Shown: positions 43,534-51,201 of the stretch, piece by piece | How positions within the stretch are numbered: position 1 is the first letter of the stretch | Layout: every line of letters starts with the position of its first letter | Assembly: GCA_036491035.1 (NCBI GenBank) | Contig: DASXCU010000088.1 | Location: 1 to 64,000 of the forward strand | DNA: 64,000 nt | DNA from: Galbitalea sp036491035 | GTDB taxonomy: Bacteria; Actinomycetota; Actinomycetes; Actinomycetales; Microbacteriaceae | Direction of reading: 5' to 3' | Made by a program: the position numbers and the translations under genes | Notes under the pieces: model-generated | The model's input: the letters and a program-made list of their open reading frames with translations, nothing else | Told to the model about the DNA's origin: nothing | Databases searched by the model: none

Positions 43534-44259
43534 CTAATTCGATTGAGCGAATTGAAAGTGCAGGCTGAAGTGCCCCGGATCGAGCAGGCTCTCGACGTTC
43601 TCGACCAGTCGGCCGTCGGCATCCCGGGTGACGCACCGCGACCAGAGAAACGAGTCGCCCGGTGTGCGCCCGAGGAGCAGCGCCTCATCCACGGAGAGCC
43701 TGCGGATCTCGACCCATTGCTCTCCCTGCGCGGCGATGAGTCCCGCTCCGCGCAGCATGGTGGTGAGGGAACCGCTGGCCTGGCCGTCCGCGACCGCCTT
43801 CCGCACGGAGGGCAGGGCGGGGATGCGCGACCGCTCATACGCGATGACGCCCTCGCCGTCGGCCGATCGCAGTCGGTCGAGAAGAACGAACCGGTCGTGG
43901 GTCTCGCCGAGTTCGGCAGCCAGCAGCGGATCGGTGATCTCGTCCTGAAGCACGACCTCGATCCGGGTGATCACTCCCTGCTCCTGGCGCGCCTGGGCCC
44001 AGCCGAGTTCGACATCCAGCGGGTTTCCGTCGAAGGTCACAAACGAGCCCTTACCCGATCGGGTTGCGATGAGCCCGGCGGCGCCGAGCTCGAACAGGGC
44101 AGCCCGAACGGTGTTCCGGCTCACCGAGAAGCGCTCGGCCAGCGCCGTTTCTCCCGGTAGCCGTCGCCCATTGGGCATGCTCCCCCGGCGGATCTCGCCC
44201 TCGAGAACCTGCGCGATCTTCTCGTGCTTGAGTGGGGGTACCGCCGAGGGAGCCGCCAC
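43534..44259 (-). CDS. GntR-family transcriptional regulator (HutC type)
   Basis: 241 aa regulator. The winged helix (about residues 5-75) is LKHEKIAQVLEGEIRRG to LPGETALAERFSVSRNTVRAALFELGAAGLIATRSGKGSFV. A UTRA ligand-binding domain follows (about 90-240; VLLDRLRSADGEGVIAYERSRIPALPSV, WVEIRRLSVDEALLLG). GTG 44259 overlaps the permease stop by one base (TAGTG); upstream in-frame residues are a shadow of the permease gene. It is cotranscribed with the NCS1 permease and probably controls it through the palindrome at 45764-45791. Confidence 0.88.
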   Translation of the reverse strand: MAAPSAVPPLKHEKIAQVLEGEIRRGSMPNGRRLPGETALAERFSVSRNTVRAALFELGAAGLIATRSGKGSFVTFDGNPLDVELGWAQARQEQGVITRIEVVLQDEITDPLLAAELGETHDRFVLLDRLRSADGEGVIAYERSRIPALPSVRKAVADGQASGSLTTMLRGAGLIAAQGEQWVEIRRLSVDEALLLGRTPGDSFLWSRCVTRDADGRLVENVESLLDPGHFSLHFQFAQSN

Positions 44260-45740
44260 TACTTCTGCGCTTCCTGGCGGCGAACGGCGGCGCGGCCGCC
44301 GATCAGGGTTCCGACGAAACCGATCACGAGCGCGAACAGGACGCCGAGATTGGCACCGCCCCACGAATCCCGGAACCCGTTTGCCGCGGCCTTCGTCGAT
44401 GCCGGGCCGAACAGGTAGCCCTGCCATTCCAGCCAGGGAGCGTAGCTGTTGGTCACGAATCCCCAGCCGACCACTGTCGCAACGACGAAGAGCACGATGG
44501 ACAGGATCCGCACGCTTCCGTAGCGACCGGTCCGCGAGTACAGATCGGCTTCCGCATAGTCCTTTCTGCGCAGCAACAGGTCGGCGATGAAGACACCGCA
44601 CCAGGCCGCAACCGGTACTCCGAGGGTGATGAGGAAGCCCTCGAACGGGAAGAAGAAGTTAGACGCGACGAAGACGACGTAGATGGAGCCGAGAATCATG
44701 ATGACGCCGTCGATGCCTGCCGCGGCGAATCGGGGAATCCGGATGCCCGCGGTCAGAAGGGCCAGCCCCGAGGAGTAGATGTCGAGCACCGCGCCGCCGA
44801 TGAGACCCAGGATCGCAATGATGATGAACGGGATCAGGAACCACACCGGCAGAATCGACGCGAGCGCGCCGATCGGGTCGTTGTTGATCGCGGTCGTGAG
44901 CTTCTCCGACGAGCCGGCAAGCAGCAGGCCGAAGACGAACAGGACGAACGGGGCAACGGCGGAGCCGAAGGTTGTCCATCCAACGACGCCGCGCGTACGG
45001 GTCGTGCGCGGGAGGTAGCGCGAGTAGTCGGCGGCCGCGTTCACCCAGCCGAGACCGAATCCGGTCATCATGAACACGAGTCCGCCGATCACGTTCTGGG
45101 GCGATCCCGCCTTGATTGCAAAGACGGTGGACAGGTCGATGTGTCCGAGGACGAGCACGAAGAACACGATCGTCAGGACACCGGTGATGATTGTGATCCA
45201 GCGCTGTAGGCGCATGATCGTGGCGAATCCGAAGACTCCACCCGCGATCACGAGCGCTGCGACGACGATGAGAGCGATCACCTTCGTGACGATTCCGTCA
45301 CTCCAGCCGAGGTCCTTGAACACGGTCGCAGTAGCAAGTACGGCGAGCGACGTCAGGACGGTCTCCCATCCCACCGTGAGCACCCACGACAGAATCGACG
45401 GGATGCGGTTGCCATCGACACCGAAGGCGGCGCGGCTCAGGATCATGGTCGGCGCTGACCCGCGCTTGCCGGCGATCGCGATCACGCCGCAGAGGGCGAA
45501 GGAGAGCACAATGCCGAGCGTTCCGACGATAATCGCCTGCCAGAACGACACCTGGAACGACAGCAGATACGCACCGTACGGGATGCCGAGAACGGAGACG
45601 TTGGCGGCGAACCACGGCCAGAACAGGGTCTTCGCCGTGCCTTTGCGTTCGCTCTCGCTGATCGTATTGATGCCGTTGAGTTCGACACCTAGTCGAGCGG
45701 CGCTTTCCGGCGCGCGGTCTTTGGTTGCGGGGGTAGCCAC
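44259..45740 (-). CDS. NCS1 family nucleobase permease (cytosine/purine type)
   Basis: 493 aa, about 12 TM helices, NCS1 (purine-cytosine permease) family. Recognisable: the N-terminal LGVELNGINTISESERKGTAKTLFWPWFAANVSVLGIPYGAYLL (TM1), SAPTMILSRAAFGVDGNRIPSILSWV near 95, GFGLGWVNAAADYSRYLPR near 230, and VLDIYSSGLALLTAGIRIPR near 315. The substrate is likely a purine or pyrimidine base, which fits the one-carbon/purine genes nearby, but cannot be fixed. GTG start with GAGAGGACC upstream. It is followed by its GntR regulator. Confidence 0.88.
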   Translation of the reverse strand: MATPATKDRAPESAARLGVELNGINTISESERKGTAKTLFWPWFAANVSVLGIPYGAYLLSFQVSFWQAIIVGTLGIVLSFALCGVIAIAGKRGSAPTMILSRAAFGVDGNRIPSILSWVLTVGWETVLTSLAVLATATVFKDLGWSDGIVTKVIALIVVAALVIAGGVFGFATIMRLQRWITIITGVLTIVFFVLVLGHIDLSTVFAIKAGSPQNVIGGLVFMMTGFGLGWVNAAADYSRYLPRTTRTRGVVGWTTFGSAVAPFVLFVFGLLLAGSSEKLTTAINNDPIGALASILPVWFLIPFIIIAILGLIGGAVLDIYSSGLALLTAGIRIPRFAAAGIDGVIMILGSIYVVFVASNFFFPFEGFLITLGVPVAAWCGVFIADLLLRRKDYAEADLYSRTGRYGSVRILSIVLFVVATVVGWGFVTNSYAPWLEWQGYLFGPASTKAAANGFRDSWGGANLGVLFALVIGFVGTLIGGRAAVRRQEAQK

Positions 45741-45763
45741 GATGGTCCTCTCGTATGGGCAGT

Positions 45764-45791
45764 GAATGAACCTGTTCAGACCTGTTCATTC
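45764..45791. promoter_or_regulatory. Palindromic operator upstream of the NCS1 permease
   Basis: GAATGAAC (45764-45771) and GTTCATTC (45784-45791), 12-base spacer. The spacer contributes a second copy of CCTGTTCA (45771-45778 and 45781-45788, 10 bases apart). It is 24 bases upstream of the permease start, the usual place for a GntR operator. Confidence 0.55.
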
Positions 45792-45826
45792 CGTGCCGCA
45801 AAGCTACCGCCGCCGAGCGAGGAATG

Positions 45827-47035
45827 TCAACGCAGGCGGCGGCGTGCCAGCCAGTAGTCGCTAGCGACAATGAATATGACGCCGACCACCGTGATGATCA
45901 CATCCACGAGCGGCAGCGTGTGCAGCCCGAACTGGTCAAGCAGCAGGCCGCCGAGGAGGGCGCCGCCGCCGATGCCGACGTTGAACGACGTGGTCTGCAG
46001 CGCGACCGCGGTCTCGCGCATCCGAGCCGACGCCACGTGCAGCATCCGAGTCTGGATGATCGCGGGACCGCCGCCGAACGCGACGCCCCACACCACTATC
46101 GCTGCGAGCGTGACCGGCTGGCGGTCGCCGAACAGCCACAGGACGAACACTGCGATCGCGACAATCACGAACGCGACGACGAATCCGCCCCGCGGGAACC
46201 TGTCCGCCACGAAGCCGGCCAGCACGAGACCCACCGCGCCCGCGGCACCGTAGAGCAGAAGCAGGCCGGGAACTCCGCCAGCTCCGAATCCACCGACGCT
46301 GCTCAGCCAGGGCGCGATGTACGTGTAGAAGATGTTCTGCGAGGTGATCAGCAGCAGGATGACCACGCACAGGACCACCACCGAGGCGACGCTCCGGTCC
46401 TTTCGCAGCGGGAGAGGAATCTCGCCCGTGGCCAGCTTCACCCGGTGGTCCACGGCCGGCAGGAAGCGGATGACCAGCAGTGTCAGGATGAGGATGAGCC
46501 CGGCCATGAACGCGAACGCGAGGCGCCAGCCGAGCGCGTGACCGATCGCCGTCCCGAGCGGCACACCCAGCACGAACGCGGCCGTCGCACCGCTCGCCGT
46601 GATTGCTACCGCGCGGCCCAGCTGGTGCTTCGGAACGAGGTGCGCCGCGTATCCGCCGACGACCGCCCAGAACAACCCGTGGGCAAGGCCGCCAACGATT
46701 CGAGCAACGACGAGCCATCCGTACGTCGGCGCCACCGCGGCACCGACGGCGCCCAGCGCGAGGATGACCATGACGACGACCACGATCCCCTTGCGGTCGA
46801 GGCTGCGCGTGAGGATCGAGAGCGGCGTCGTCGCAACGACAACCGTGGCGGCGAAGATGGTCACCAGCAGCCCGGTCTGCGCGAGCGAGACGTGGTACTC
46901 GCGCGCCATCTCCGGAAGCAGGCCCGTTGGCAGAAATTCGGTCGTTACCGAGACGAAGATCGCGAGGGCCAGAGTGACGAGACCAATCCAGGGAAACGGG
47001 CGAACCGAACGGTTCTCGGAGGTCACTTCAGCCAT
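45827..47035 (-). CDS. MFS transporter, drug:H+ antiporter-like
   Basis: 402 aa, 12 TM helices of the major facilitator superfamily, in the DHA1 branch of sugar-efflux and arabinose-export transporters. Motifs: VTTEFLPTGLLPEMAREYHVSLAQTGLLVTIFAATVV (TM1-2), SLDRKGIVVVVMVILALGAVGAA (loop 2-3, motif A-like), LPLVDVIITVVGVIFIVASDYWLARR at the end. Substrate unknown. ATG 47035, with TACGCT (47043-47048) 7 bases upstream. It is divergent from purU; the two promoters overlap. A reading to 47446 would lie across purU and is rejected. Confidence 0.82.
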   Translation of the reverse strand: MAEVTSENRSVRPFPWIGLVTLALAIFVSVTTEFLPTGLLPEMAREYHVSLAQTGLLVTIFAATVVVATTPLSILTRSLDRKGIVVVVMVILALGAVGAAVAPTYGWLVVARIVGGLAHGLFWAVVGGYAAHLVPKHQLGRAVAITASGATAAFVLGVPLGTAIGHALGWRLAFAFMAGLILILTLLVIRFLPAVDHRVKLATGEIPLPLRKDRSVASVVVLCVVILLLITSQNIFYTYIAPWLSSVGGFGAGGVPGLLLLYGAAGAVGLVLAGFVADRFPRGGFVVAFVIVAIAVFVLWLFGDRQPVTLAAIVVWGVAFGGGPAIIQTRMLHVASARMRETAVALQTTSFNVGIGGGALLGGLLLDQFGLHTLPLVDVIITVVGVIFIVASDYWLARRRLR

Positions 47036-47042
47036 TGCGTCC

Positions 47043-47068
47043 AGCGTATCGAATGCGGGCAATACGCT
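47043..47068. promoter_or_regulatory. Overlapping divergent promoters of the MFS gene and purU
   Basis: AGCGTAT (47043-47049) and ATACGCT (47062-47068) form a 7 bp inverted repeat. Each arm is a TACGCT -10 box: the left one reads leftward, 7 bases before the MFS ATG, the right one rightward, 6 bases before the purU GTG. With only 14 bases between the -10 boxes, the -35 regions of the two promoters must overlap and polymerase should not occupy both at once. Confidence 0.55.
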
Positions 47069-47074
47069 TGAGCC

Positions 47075-47932
47075 GTGAGCGCGAACACCACCCACTGGAT
47101 CCTGACGCTGGTCTGCAGAGACCAGCCCGGAATCGTTCATGCGATCAGCGGCGCGATCGTGCAGGCCGCGGGGAACATCACCGAGTCCCAGCAGTTCTCG
47201 AGCGCTGACACCGGCACGTTCTTCATGCGACTGCAGGTCGAGTCGGCGATCGACGCCGCTGGCTTCGAAGCGGCGATTGCGCCGATCGTCGCGAAGTACG
47301 CGATGACCTGGCAACTCGACATCGTCGGTCGTCCGCTGCGCACCCTCGTCCTCGTGTCGAGGGCCGCTCATTGCCTGAACGACCTGTTGTACCGCGAGCG
47401 CGCCGGTCAGCTCACCATCGATGTCCCAATGGTACTGAGCAACCACGACGACCTCGAGAATCTGGCCGCGTTCTACGACGTCCCGTTCGAGGCACTTGCG
47501 GTGACGACCCCGGAGCAGAAGACCGAGTTCGAGAAGCGTGTGCTCGAGGTCGTCGACAACTTCGGGATCGAACTGGTCGTCCTCGCCCGGTACATGCAGA
47601 TCCTGTCACCCGAGCTCTGTGCCGCCCTGAACGGTCGGGTGATCAACATCCACCACTCGTTCCTGCCCGGGTTCAAGGGTGCGAATCCCTACAAGCAGGC
47701 GCACGCCCGCGGCGTGAAGCTGATCGGTGCCACCGCGCACTTCGTCACCAGCGACCTCGACGAGGGTCCGATCATCGAGCAGAACGTCGTACGCGTCGAC
47801 CACTCGCGGACCCCCGCTGAGCTCGTAGCGATCGGACAGGACGAGGAATCGCGCACCCTGACCCAGGCCGTCAAATGGTTCGCCGAGCATCGCGTGCTGC
47901 TCGACCTGAGTCGAACGATCATCTTCCGGTAA
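47075..47932 (+). CDS. purU: Formyltetrahydrofolate deformylase
   Basis: Hydrolyses 10-formyl-THF to THF and formate, balancing the one-carbon pool (285 aa). An N-terminal ACT domain (WILTLVCRDQPGIVHAISGAIVQAAGNI) is followed by a formyltransferase-like domain with the catalytic triad region VINIHHSFLPGFKGANPYKQAHARGVKLIGATAHFV and DLDEGPIIEQ. GTG 47075 with TACGCT 6 bases upstream and no ribosome site: apparently leaderless. It acts on the pool that glyA-folD feed. Confidence 0.95.
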   Translation: MSANTTHWILTLVCRDQPGIVHAISGAIVQAAGNITESQQFSSADTGTFFMRLQVESAIDAAGFEAAIAPIVAKYAMTWQLDIVGRPLRTLVLVSRAAHCLNDLLYRERAGQLTIDVPMVLSNHDDLENLAAFYDVPFEALAVTTPEQKTEFEKRVLEVVDNFGIELVVLARYMQILSPELCAALNGRVINIHHSFLPGFKGANPYKQAHARGVKLIGATAHFVTSDLDEGPIIEQNVVRVDHSRTPAELVAIGQDEESRTLTQAVKWFAEHRVLLDLSRTIIFR

Positions 47933-47942
47933 CGAAAGCCCG

Positions 47943-48503
47943 CTACGAGGAGACGGCCCGGCGCCGCGCCCGGGATGCCCGTAGGTTCGCCGCGTTGCCG
48001 CACACGTGCACGTCGTGCCACACGCCGCTGTTGTTCTTCGAGCGGTCGTAGAAAGCCGCGCCACAGGGTTCGTTGCGGCACAGCTTGAGACGCTTCAGCG
48101 TGTCGCGGTCCTGGGCCATCAACACGGCGCCCCACACGGCGGATTCCACCCATCGAATACCGGTGCCGGTCGGCTGCGTTCGCAGGGTCCCATCCGCGTT
48201 CGAGACGACGGCGATCGGCTGATCGATCCGCGCCGCGACCCGGTCCCCCGCGATGTAGCTGCGAACGCGTGCCCGGAGTGCCCTCAGCTCCGCGAGCTGG
48301 GCTCGACCGACGGCCGGGGCGATGGGACCCGATCCCGTCAGGTCGCCCCACTCCCGCAGGCCGGCCGCGAGCCAGGTCTGGGCGCCGGATTCGTCGTCGA
48401 GCAGGTCGGCGTGGCCGCTCGCCGTTGACTGGGTGTTCAGCAGGCCCTGCACGAGTGCGAGGCCACCCGGGGCGGTCGCGGCGACATAGCGAGCGAGTGA
48501 CAT
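47943..48503 (-). CDS. CGNR zinc-finger protein (ABATE domain), putative regulator
   Basis: 186 aa. The N-terminal ABATE domain (RYVAATAPGGLALVQGLLNTQ, LRALRARVRSYIAG) is followed by a C-terminal zinc finger CRNEPCGAAFYDRSKNNSGVWHDVHVCGNAANLRASRARRR, the family's C-x4-C plus H-x-C-G-N block. Members are believed to be DNA-binding regulators. ATG 48503 with TATACT (48510-48515) 6 bases upstream, one of the best -10 boxes here. It is divergent from a short-chain dehydrogenase and may regulate it. Confidence 0.85.
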   Translation of the reverse strand: MSLARYVAATAPGGLALVQGLLNTQSTASGHADLLDDESGAQTWLAAGLREWGDLTGSGPIAPAVGRAQLAELRALRARVRSYIAGDRVAARIDQPIAVVSNADGTLRTQPTGTGIRWVESAVWGAVLMAQDRDTLKRLKLCRNEPCGAAFYDRSKNNSGVWHDVHVCGNAANLRASRARRRAVSS

Positions 48504-48568
48504 AGGTAAAGTATATTAGATTATGTCGTGCTCGGACAACGAACACTCAACTAGTTAGGACTCTCCTC
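48504..48568. promoter_or_regulatory. AT-rich divergent promoter region of the CGNR regulator and the SDR gene
   Basis: 65 bases with an unusually AT-rich core (GTAAAGTATATTAGATTATG). TATACT at 48510-48515 (minus strand) is the -10 of the CGNR gene, 6 bases from its ATG. AACTAGTT near 48550-48557 is a small palindrome on the SDR side. A regulator site is likely here. Confidence 0.45.
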
Positions 48569-49273
48569 ATGCCCGCAGTCTCTCTCCCCGGCTCAGTCGC
48601 GCTCGTCACTGGCGGTCAGCGCGGGATCGGCAAGGCGTTTGCCGACGAATTGCTCGCCCGCGGCGCATCCAGGGTGTACGTGACGGCCCGCGAGCCGAAA
48701 GCCGCCGACGATCCGCGACTCATCGCCCTCCCGCTCGAGGTGACCGACGACGCATCGGTCGCCGCACTCGCGGCCGCGGTGTCGGATGTGACCATCGTTG
48801 TCAACAATGCGGGCGCGGGTGGGAGCGGGCCGCTGCTCTCAGGTGACATCTCCGAAATCCGCAACCTGTTCGACATCAACGTGCTGGGTCCGCTCCGAAT
48901 CGCGCAGGCGTTCGCTCCCCAGCTGAAGGCAAACGGAGGCGGCGCGTTGATCGACCTGCACTCGGCACTGTCGTGGGCGGCCGGAGCGGGTGCGTACGGC
49001 GCCACGAAGGCCGCGTACTGGTCCGTCACCAACAGCCTGCGAATGGAGCTCGCCGAGCAGGGCACGCTCGTCGTTGGAGTGCACCTCGGATTTACCGATA
49101 CCGACCTCACCAGGAACGTGACCGCTCCGAAGATCGCGCCGAGCGTTGTCGCGATCGCCGCCCTGAACGGCGTCGAAGCCGGCGACACGGAGGTACTGGT
49201 CGATGACGTGAGTCGCCACTTCAAGGCGGCGCTGTCCGGGCCCGTGGCGGGCCTCGAACTTCCTCGGGGCTGA
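48569..49273 (+). CDS. Short-chain dehydrogenase/reductase
   Basis: 234 aa classical SDR. The NAD(P) glycine motif is TGGQRGIGKAF near residue 13; VNNAGAGGSG near 80 is the family's NNAG; the catalytic Ser and Tyr-x3-Lys are in ALIDLHSALSWAAGAGAYGATKAAYW near 140. Substrate unknown. ATG 48569. Divergent from the CGNR regulator, which makes it the likely target. It reads in the same direction as nagA, 24 bases downstream of its stop, but nagA has its own promoter. Confidence 0.88.
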   Translation: MPAVSLPGSVALVTGGQRGIGKAFADELLARGASRVYVTAREPKAADDPRLIALPLEVTDDASVAALAAAVSDVTIVVNNAGAGGSGPLLSGDISEIRNLFDINVLGPLRIAQAFAPQLKANGGGALIDLHSALSWAAGAGAYGATKAAYWSVTNSLRMELAEQGTLVVGVHLGFTDTDLTRNVTAPKIAPSVVAIAALNGVEAGDTEVLVDDVSRHFKAALSGPVAGLELPRG

Positions 49274-49285
49274 CCAGCCGATCAC

Positions 49286-49291
49286 TAGGCT
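49286..49291 (+). promoter_or_regulatory. Candidate -10 box of nagA
   Basis: TAGGCT, then TGTCCC, then the GTG of nagA: exact 6-base spacing with no ribosome site. Confidence 0.45.
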
Positions 49292-49297
49292 TGTCCC

Positions 49298-50431
49298 GTG
49301 AGTATCCTGTTTTCCGAAGCGCGAAAGCTGGACGCCGCGGGTCAGGTCGACGACTTCTGGATGCTCGTCGACGGCGACACCATCGTGTCGACCGGAACCG
49401 GTGAGGCCCCGGAAGCCGACGAATCGGTGCGCCTCGGCGGCGCGTGGCTGACACCCGGATTTCTCGATCTGCACGTGCACGGCGCCGGCGGCTTCTCCTT
49501 CGACGACGGTGCCGAGGCGCTCGAGTCCGCGCTGGCCGTTCATCGCGCGCACGGAACGACACGGTCGCTCGTCAGCCTGGTCACGAACCCGCTCGGGGAA
49601 CTGGAGGCGAGCCTCGCGGCGATCGCCGCGCTGACGGCATCCGATCCACTCGTGCTGGGGTCGCATCTCGAGGGGCCGTACCTCTCCCCGCTGCGGCCCG
49701 GCGCGCACAACCCGGAGTTCCTGCGCGAACCACAGCCCGCGGAACTCGATCGGCTGCTGGATGCCGCCCATGGAACCCTGCGCCAGATCACGATCGCGCC
49801 CGAGCTTCCGAACGCGCTCGAGCTGATCGAGATCCTGGTCGAGAACGAGATCGTCGTCGCCGTCGGCCACAGCGAAGCCAACTTCGATCAGGCTCGAAGG
49901 GCATTCGACCTCGGGGCACGACTCCTCACTCACGCGTTCAACGCCATGCCCGGGATCGGACACCGTGCGCCCGGTCCCGTGATCGCGGCCTTCGAGGACT
50001 CGCGCATCACGCTCGAACTCATCCTGGACGGCGAGCACGTGCATCCGGATGTCGCGGCGCTCGCCTTCCGATGCGCGCCCGGACGCATCGCGATGATCAC
50101 GGATGCAATGGCCGCCGCAGGTGCGTCAGACGGCGACTACGGCCTCGGCTCGCTGGCGGTCGAGGTTCGGAATGGCGTCGCCCACGTGGCGGGCACGGAC
50201 ACGATCGCCGGGTCGACGCTGACTCTTGACCACGCACTGCGTTTTGCGATCGAGCAGGTGGGGGTCGAACCCGTCGACGCGGTGACGGCGCTGACGTTCA
50301 CGCCCGCGCGGGTTCTCGGCCTCGAGCGTGGACACGGCCTGCTCGCGCCGGGCTTCGCGGCGGACGCCATCCAGCTCGACTCGTACTGGAGAGTCCAGCA
50401 CGTCTGGGCGAACGGCAGGCGAGTCAGCTAG
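49298..50431 (+). CDS. nagA: N-acetylglucosamine-6-phosphate deacetylase
   Basis: Removes acetate from GlcNAc-6-P to give GlcN-6-P (377 aa). Amidohydrolase metal motifs: DLHVHGAGG (HxH) near residue 55, LGSHLEGPYLSP (Glu) near 125, AVGHSEANFDQA near 190, LTHAFNAM near 212, and catalytic Asp in MITDAMAAAG near 267. GTG 49298, leaderless-type promoter. It faces nagB head-on and the two stops share CTAG at 50428-50431. It supplies the substrate of NagB, although the two lie on opposite strands. Confidence 0.95.
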   Translation: MSILFSEARKLDAAGQVDDFWMLVDGDTIVSTGTGEAPEADESVRLGGAWLTPGFLDLHVHGAGGFSFDDGAEALESALAVHRAHGTTRSLVSLVTNPLGELEASLAAIAALTASDPLVLGSHLEGPYLSPLRPGAHNPEFLREPQPAELDRLLDAAHGTLRQITIAPELPNALELIEILVENEIVVAVGHSEANFDQARRAFDLGARLLTHAFNAMPGIGHRAPGPVIAAFEDSRITLELILDGEHVHPDVAALAFRCAPGRIAMITDAMAAAGASDGDYGLGSLAVEVRNGVAHVAGTDTIAGSTLTLDHALRFAIEQVGVEPVDAVTALTFTPARVLGLERGHGLLAPGFAADAIQLDSYWRVQHVWANGRRVS

Positions 50432-51201
50432 GGGGTCTCCCACGGGAGGCGGTTGTTCCACGCGTAGCGGTAGTAGGCGTCGTTCTTCAGGGCGGATGCC
50501 GCGGCATCGTCGACGACAACGGTCACGTGCGGGTGCAGCTGCACCGCCGACCCAGGCGCGCTCGCGCTCAGCGGACCCTCGATCGCTGCCGCGATTGCGG
50601 CCGCTTTCGAGGCACCGAATGCCAGCAGGATCAGGTGCCGGGCCCGCAGTATCGTCCCCAGTCCCTGCGTGAGGCAGTGCGTCGGGACGTCGTCGATCGA
50701 GTCGAAGAATCGCGCGTTGTCGGCGCGCGTGCGCTCCGTCAGTGTCTTCACGCGGGTGAGAGATCCGAAGGATGATCCCGGCTCGTTGAAGCCGATGTGT
50801 CCGGTCCCGCCGATTCCGAGGAACTGGATGTCGACACCGCCGGACGCGACCAGGTCCGCCTCGTAGCGCTCCCCCGCGCCCTGGAGCGGACCGCCGTCGT
50901 CGCCCGGCACGCGCACGAGGGCGGGCGTCATCCCGAGTGGCTCGACCACTTCGCGCGTTATGACGGACCGGTAGCTCTCCGGGTGTCCCGCGGGGAGCCC
51001 GACGTACTCGTCGAGCGCGAATCCTCGCACGCCGCTGAGGTCAAGGCCGCGTCGCTGAATGGCGGCATAGCTGGAGAGCGGTGATGACCCCGTGGCAAGC
51101 CCGAGCACCGCGTCCGGCTTGCGGCCGAGCAGCGCAGCGACCGCATCGGCCGCGATCTCTCCGGCGGCTTCGGCCGATTCGATGATGACTACCTCTGCCA
51201 T
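50428..51201 (-). CDS. nagB: Glucosamine-6-phosphate deaminase
   Basis: Converts GlcN-6-P to fructose-6-P and ammonia, feeding glycolysis (257 aa). Motifs: LGLATGSSPLSSYAAI (phosphate site) near residue 33, FALDEYVGLPAGHPESYR with catalytic Asp near 60, and IQFLGIGGTGHIGFNEPGSSF near 125. ATG 51201 is chosen for the start (MAEVVIIESAE); a longer reading is a shadow of the kinase gene. It overlaps the kinase stop at 51189-51201. Last gene of the leftward operon. Confidence 0.95.
   Translation of the reverse strand: MAEVVIIESAEAAGEIAADAVAALLGRKPDAVLGLATGSSPLSSYAAIQRRGLDLSGVRGFALDEYVGLPAGHPESYRSVITREVVEPLGMTPALVRVPGDDGGPLQGAGERYEADLVASGGVDIQFLGIGGTGHIGFNEPGSSFGSLTRVKTLTERTRADNARFFDSIDDVPTHCLTQGLGTILRARHLILLAFGASKAAAIAAAIEGPLSASAPGSAVQLHPHVTVVVDDAAASALKNDAYYRYAWNNRLPWETP

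Noticed and set aside
44260..44601. N-terminal extension of the GntR regulator
   Set aside because: The extra 114 residues are Arg/Pro-rich and lie within the permease gene; the winged helix begins right after GTG 44259.
47036..47446. N-terminal extension of the MFS transporter
   Set aside because: It crosses the divergent promoter and purU; the protein at ATG 47035 starts with the expected first TM and has a good -10 box.
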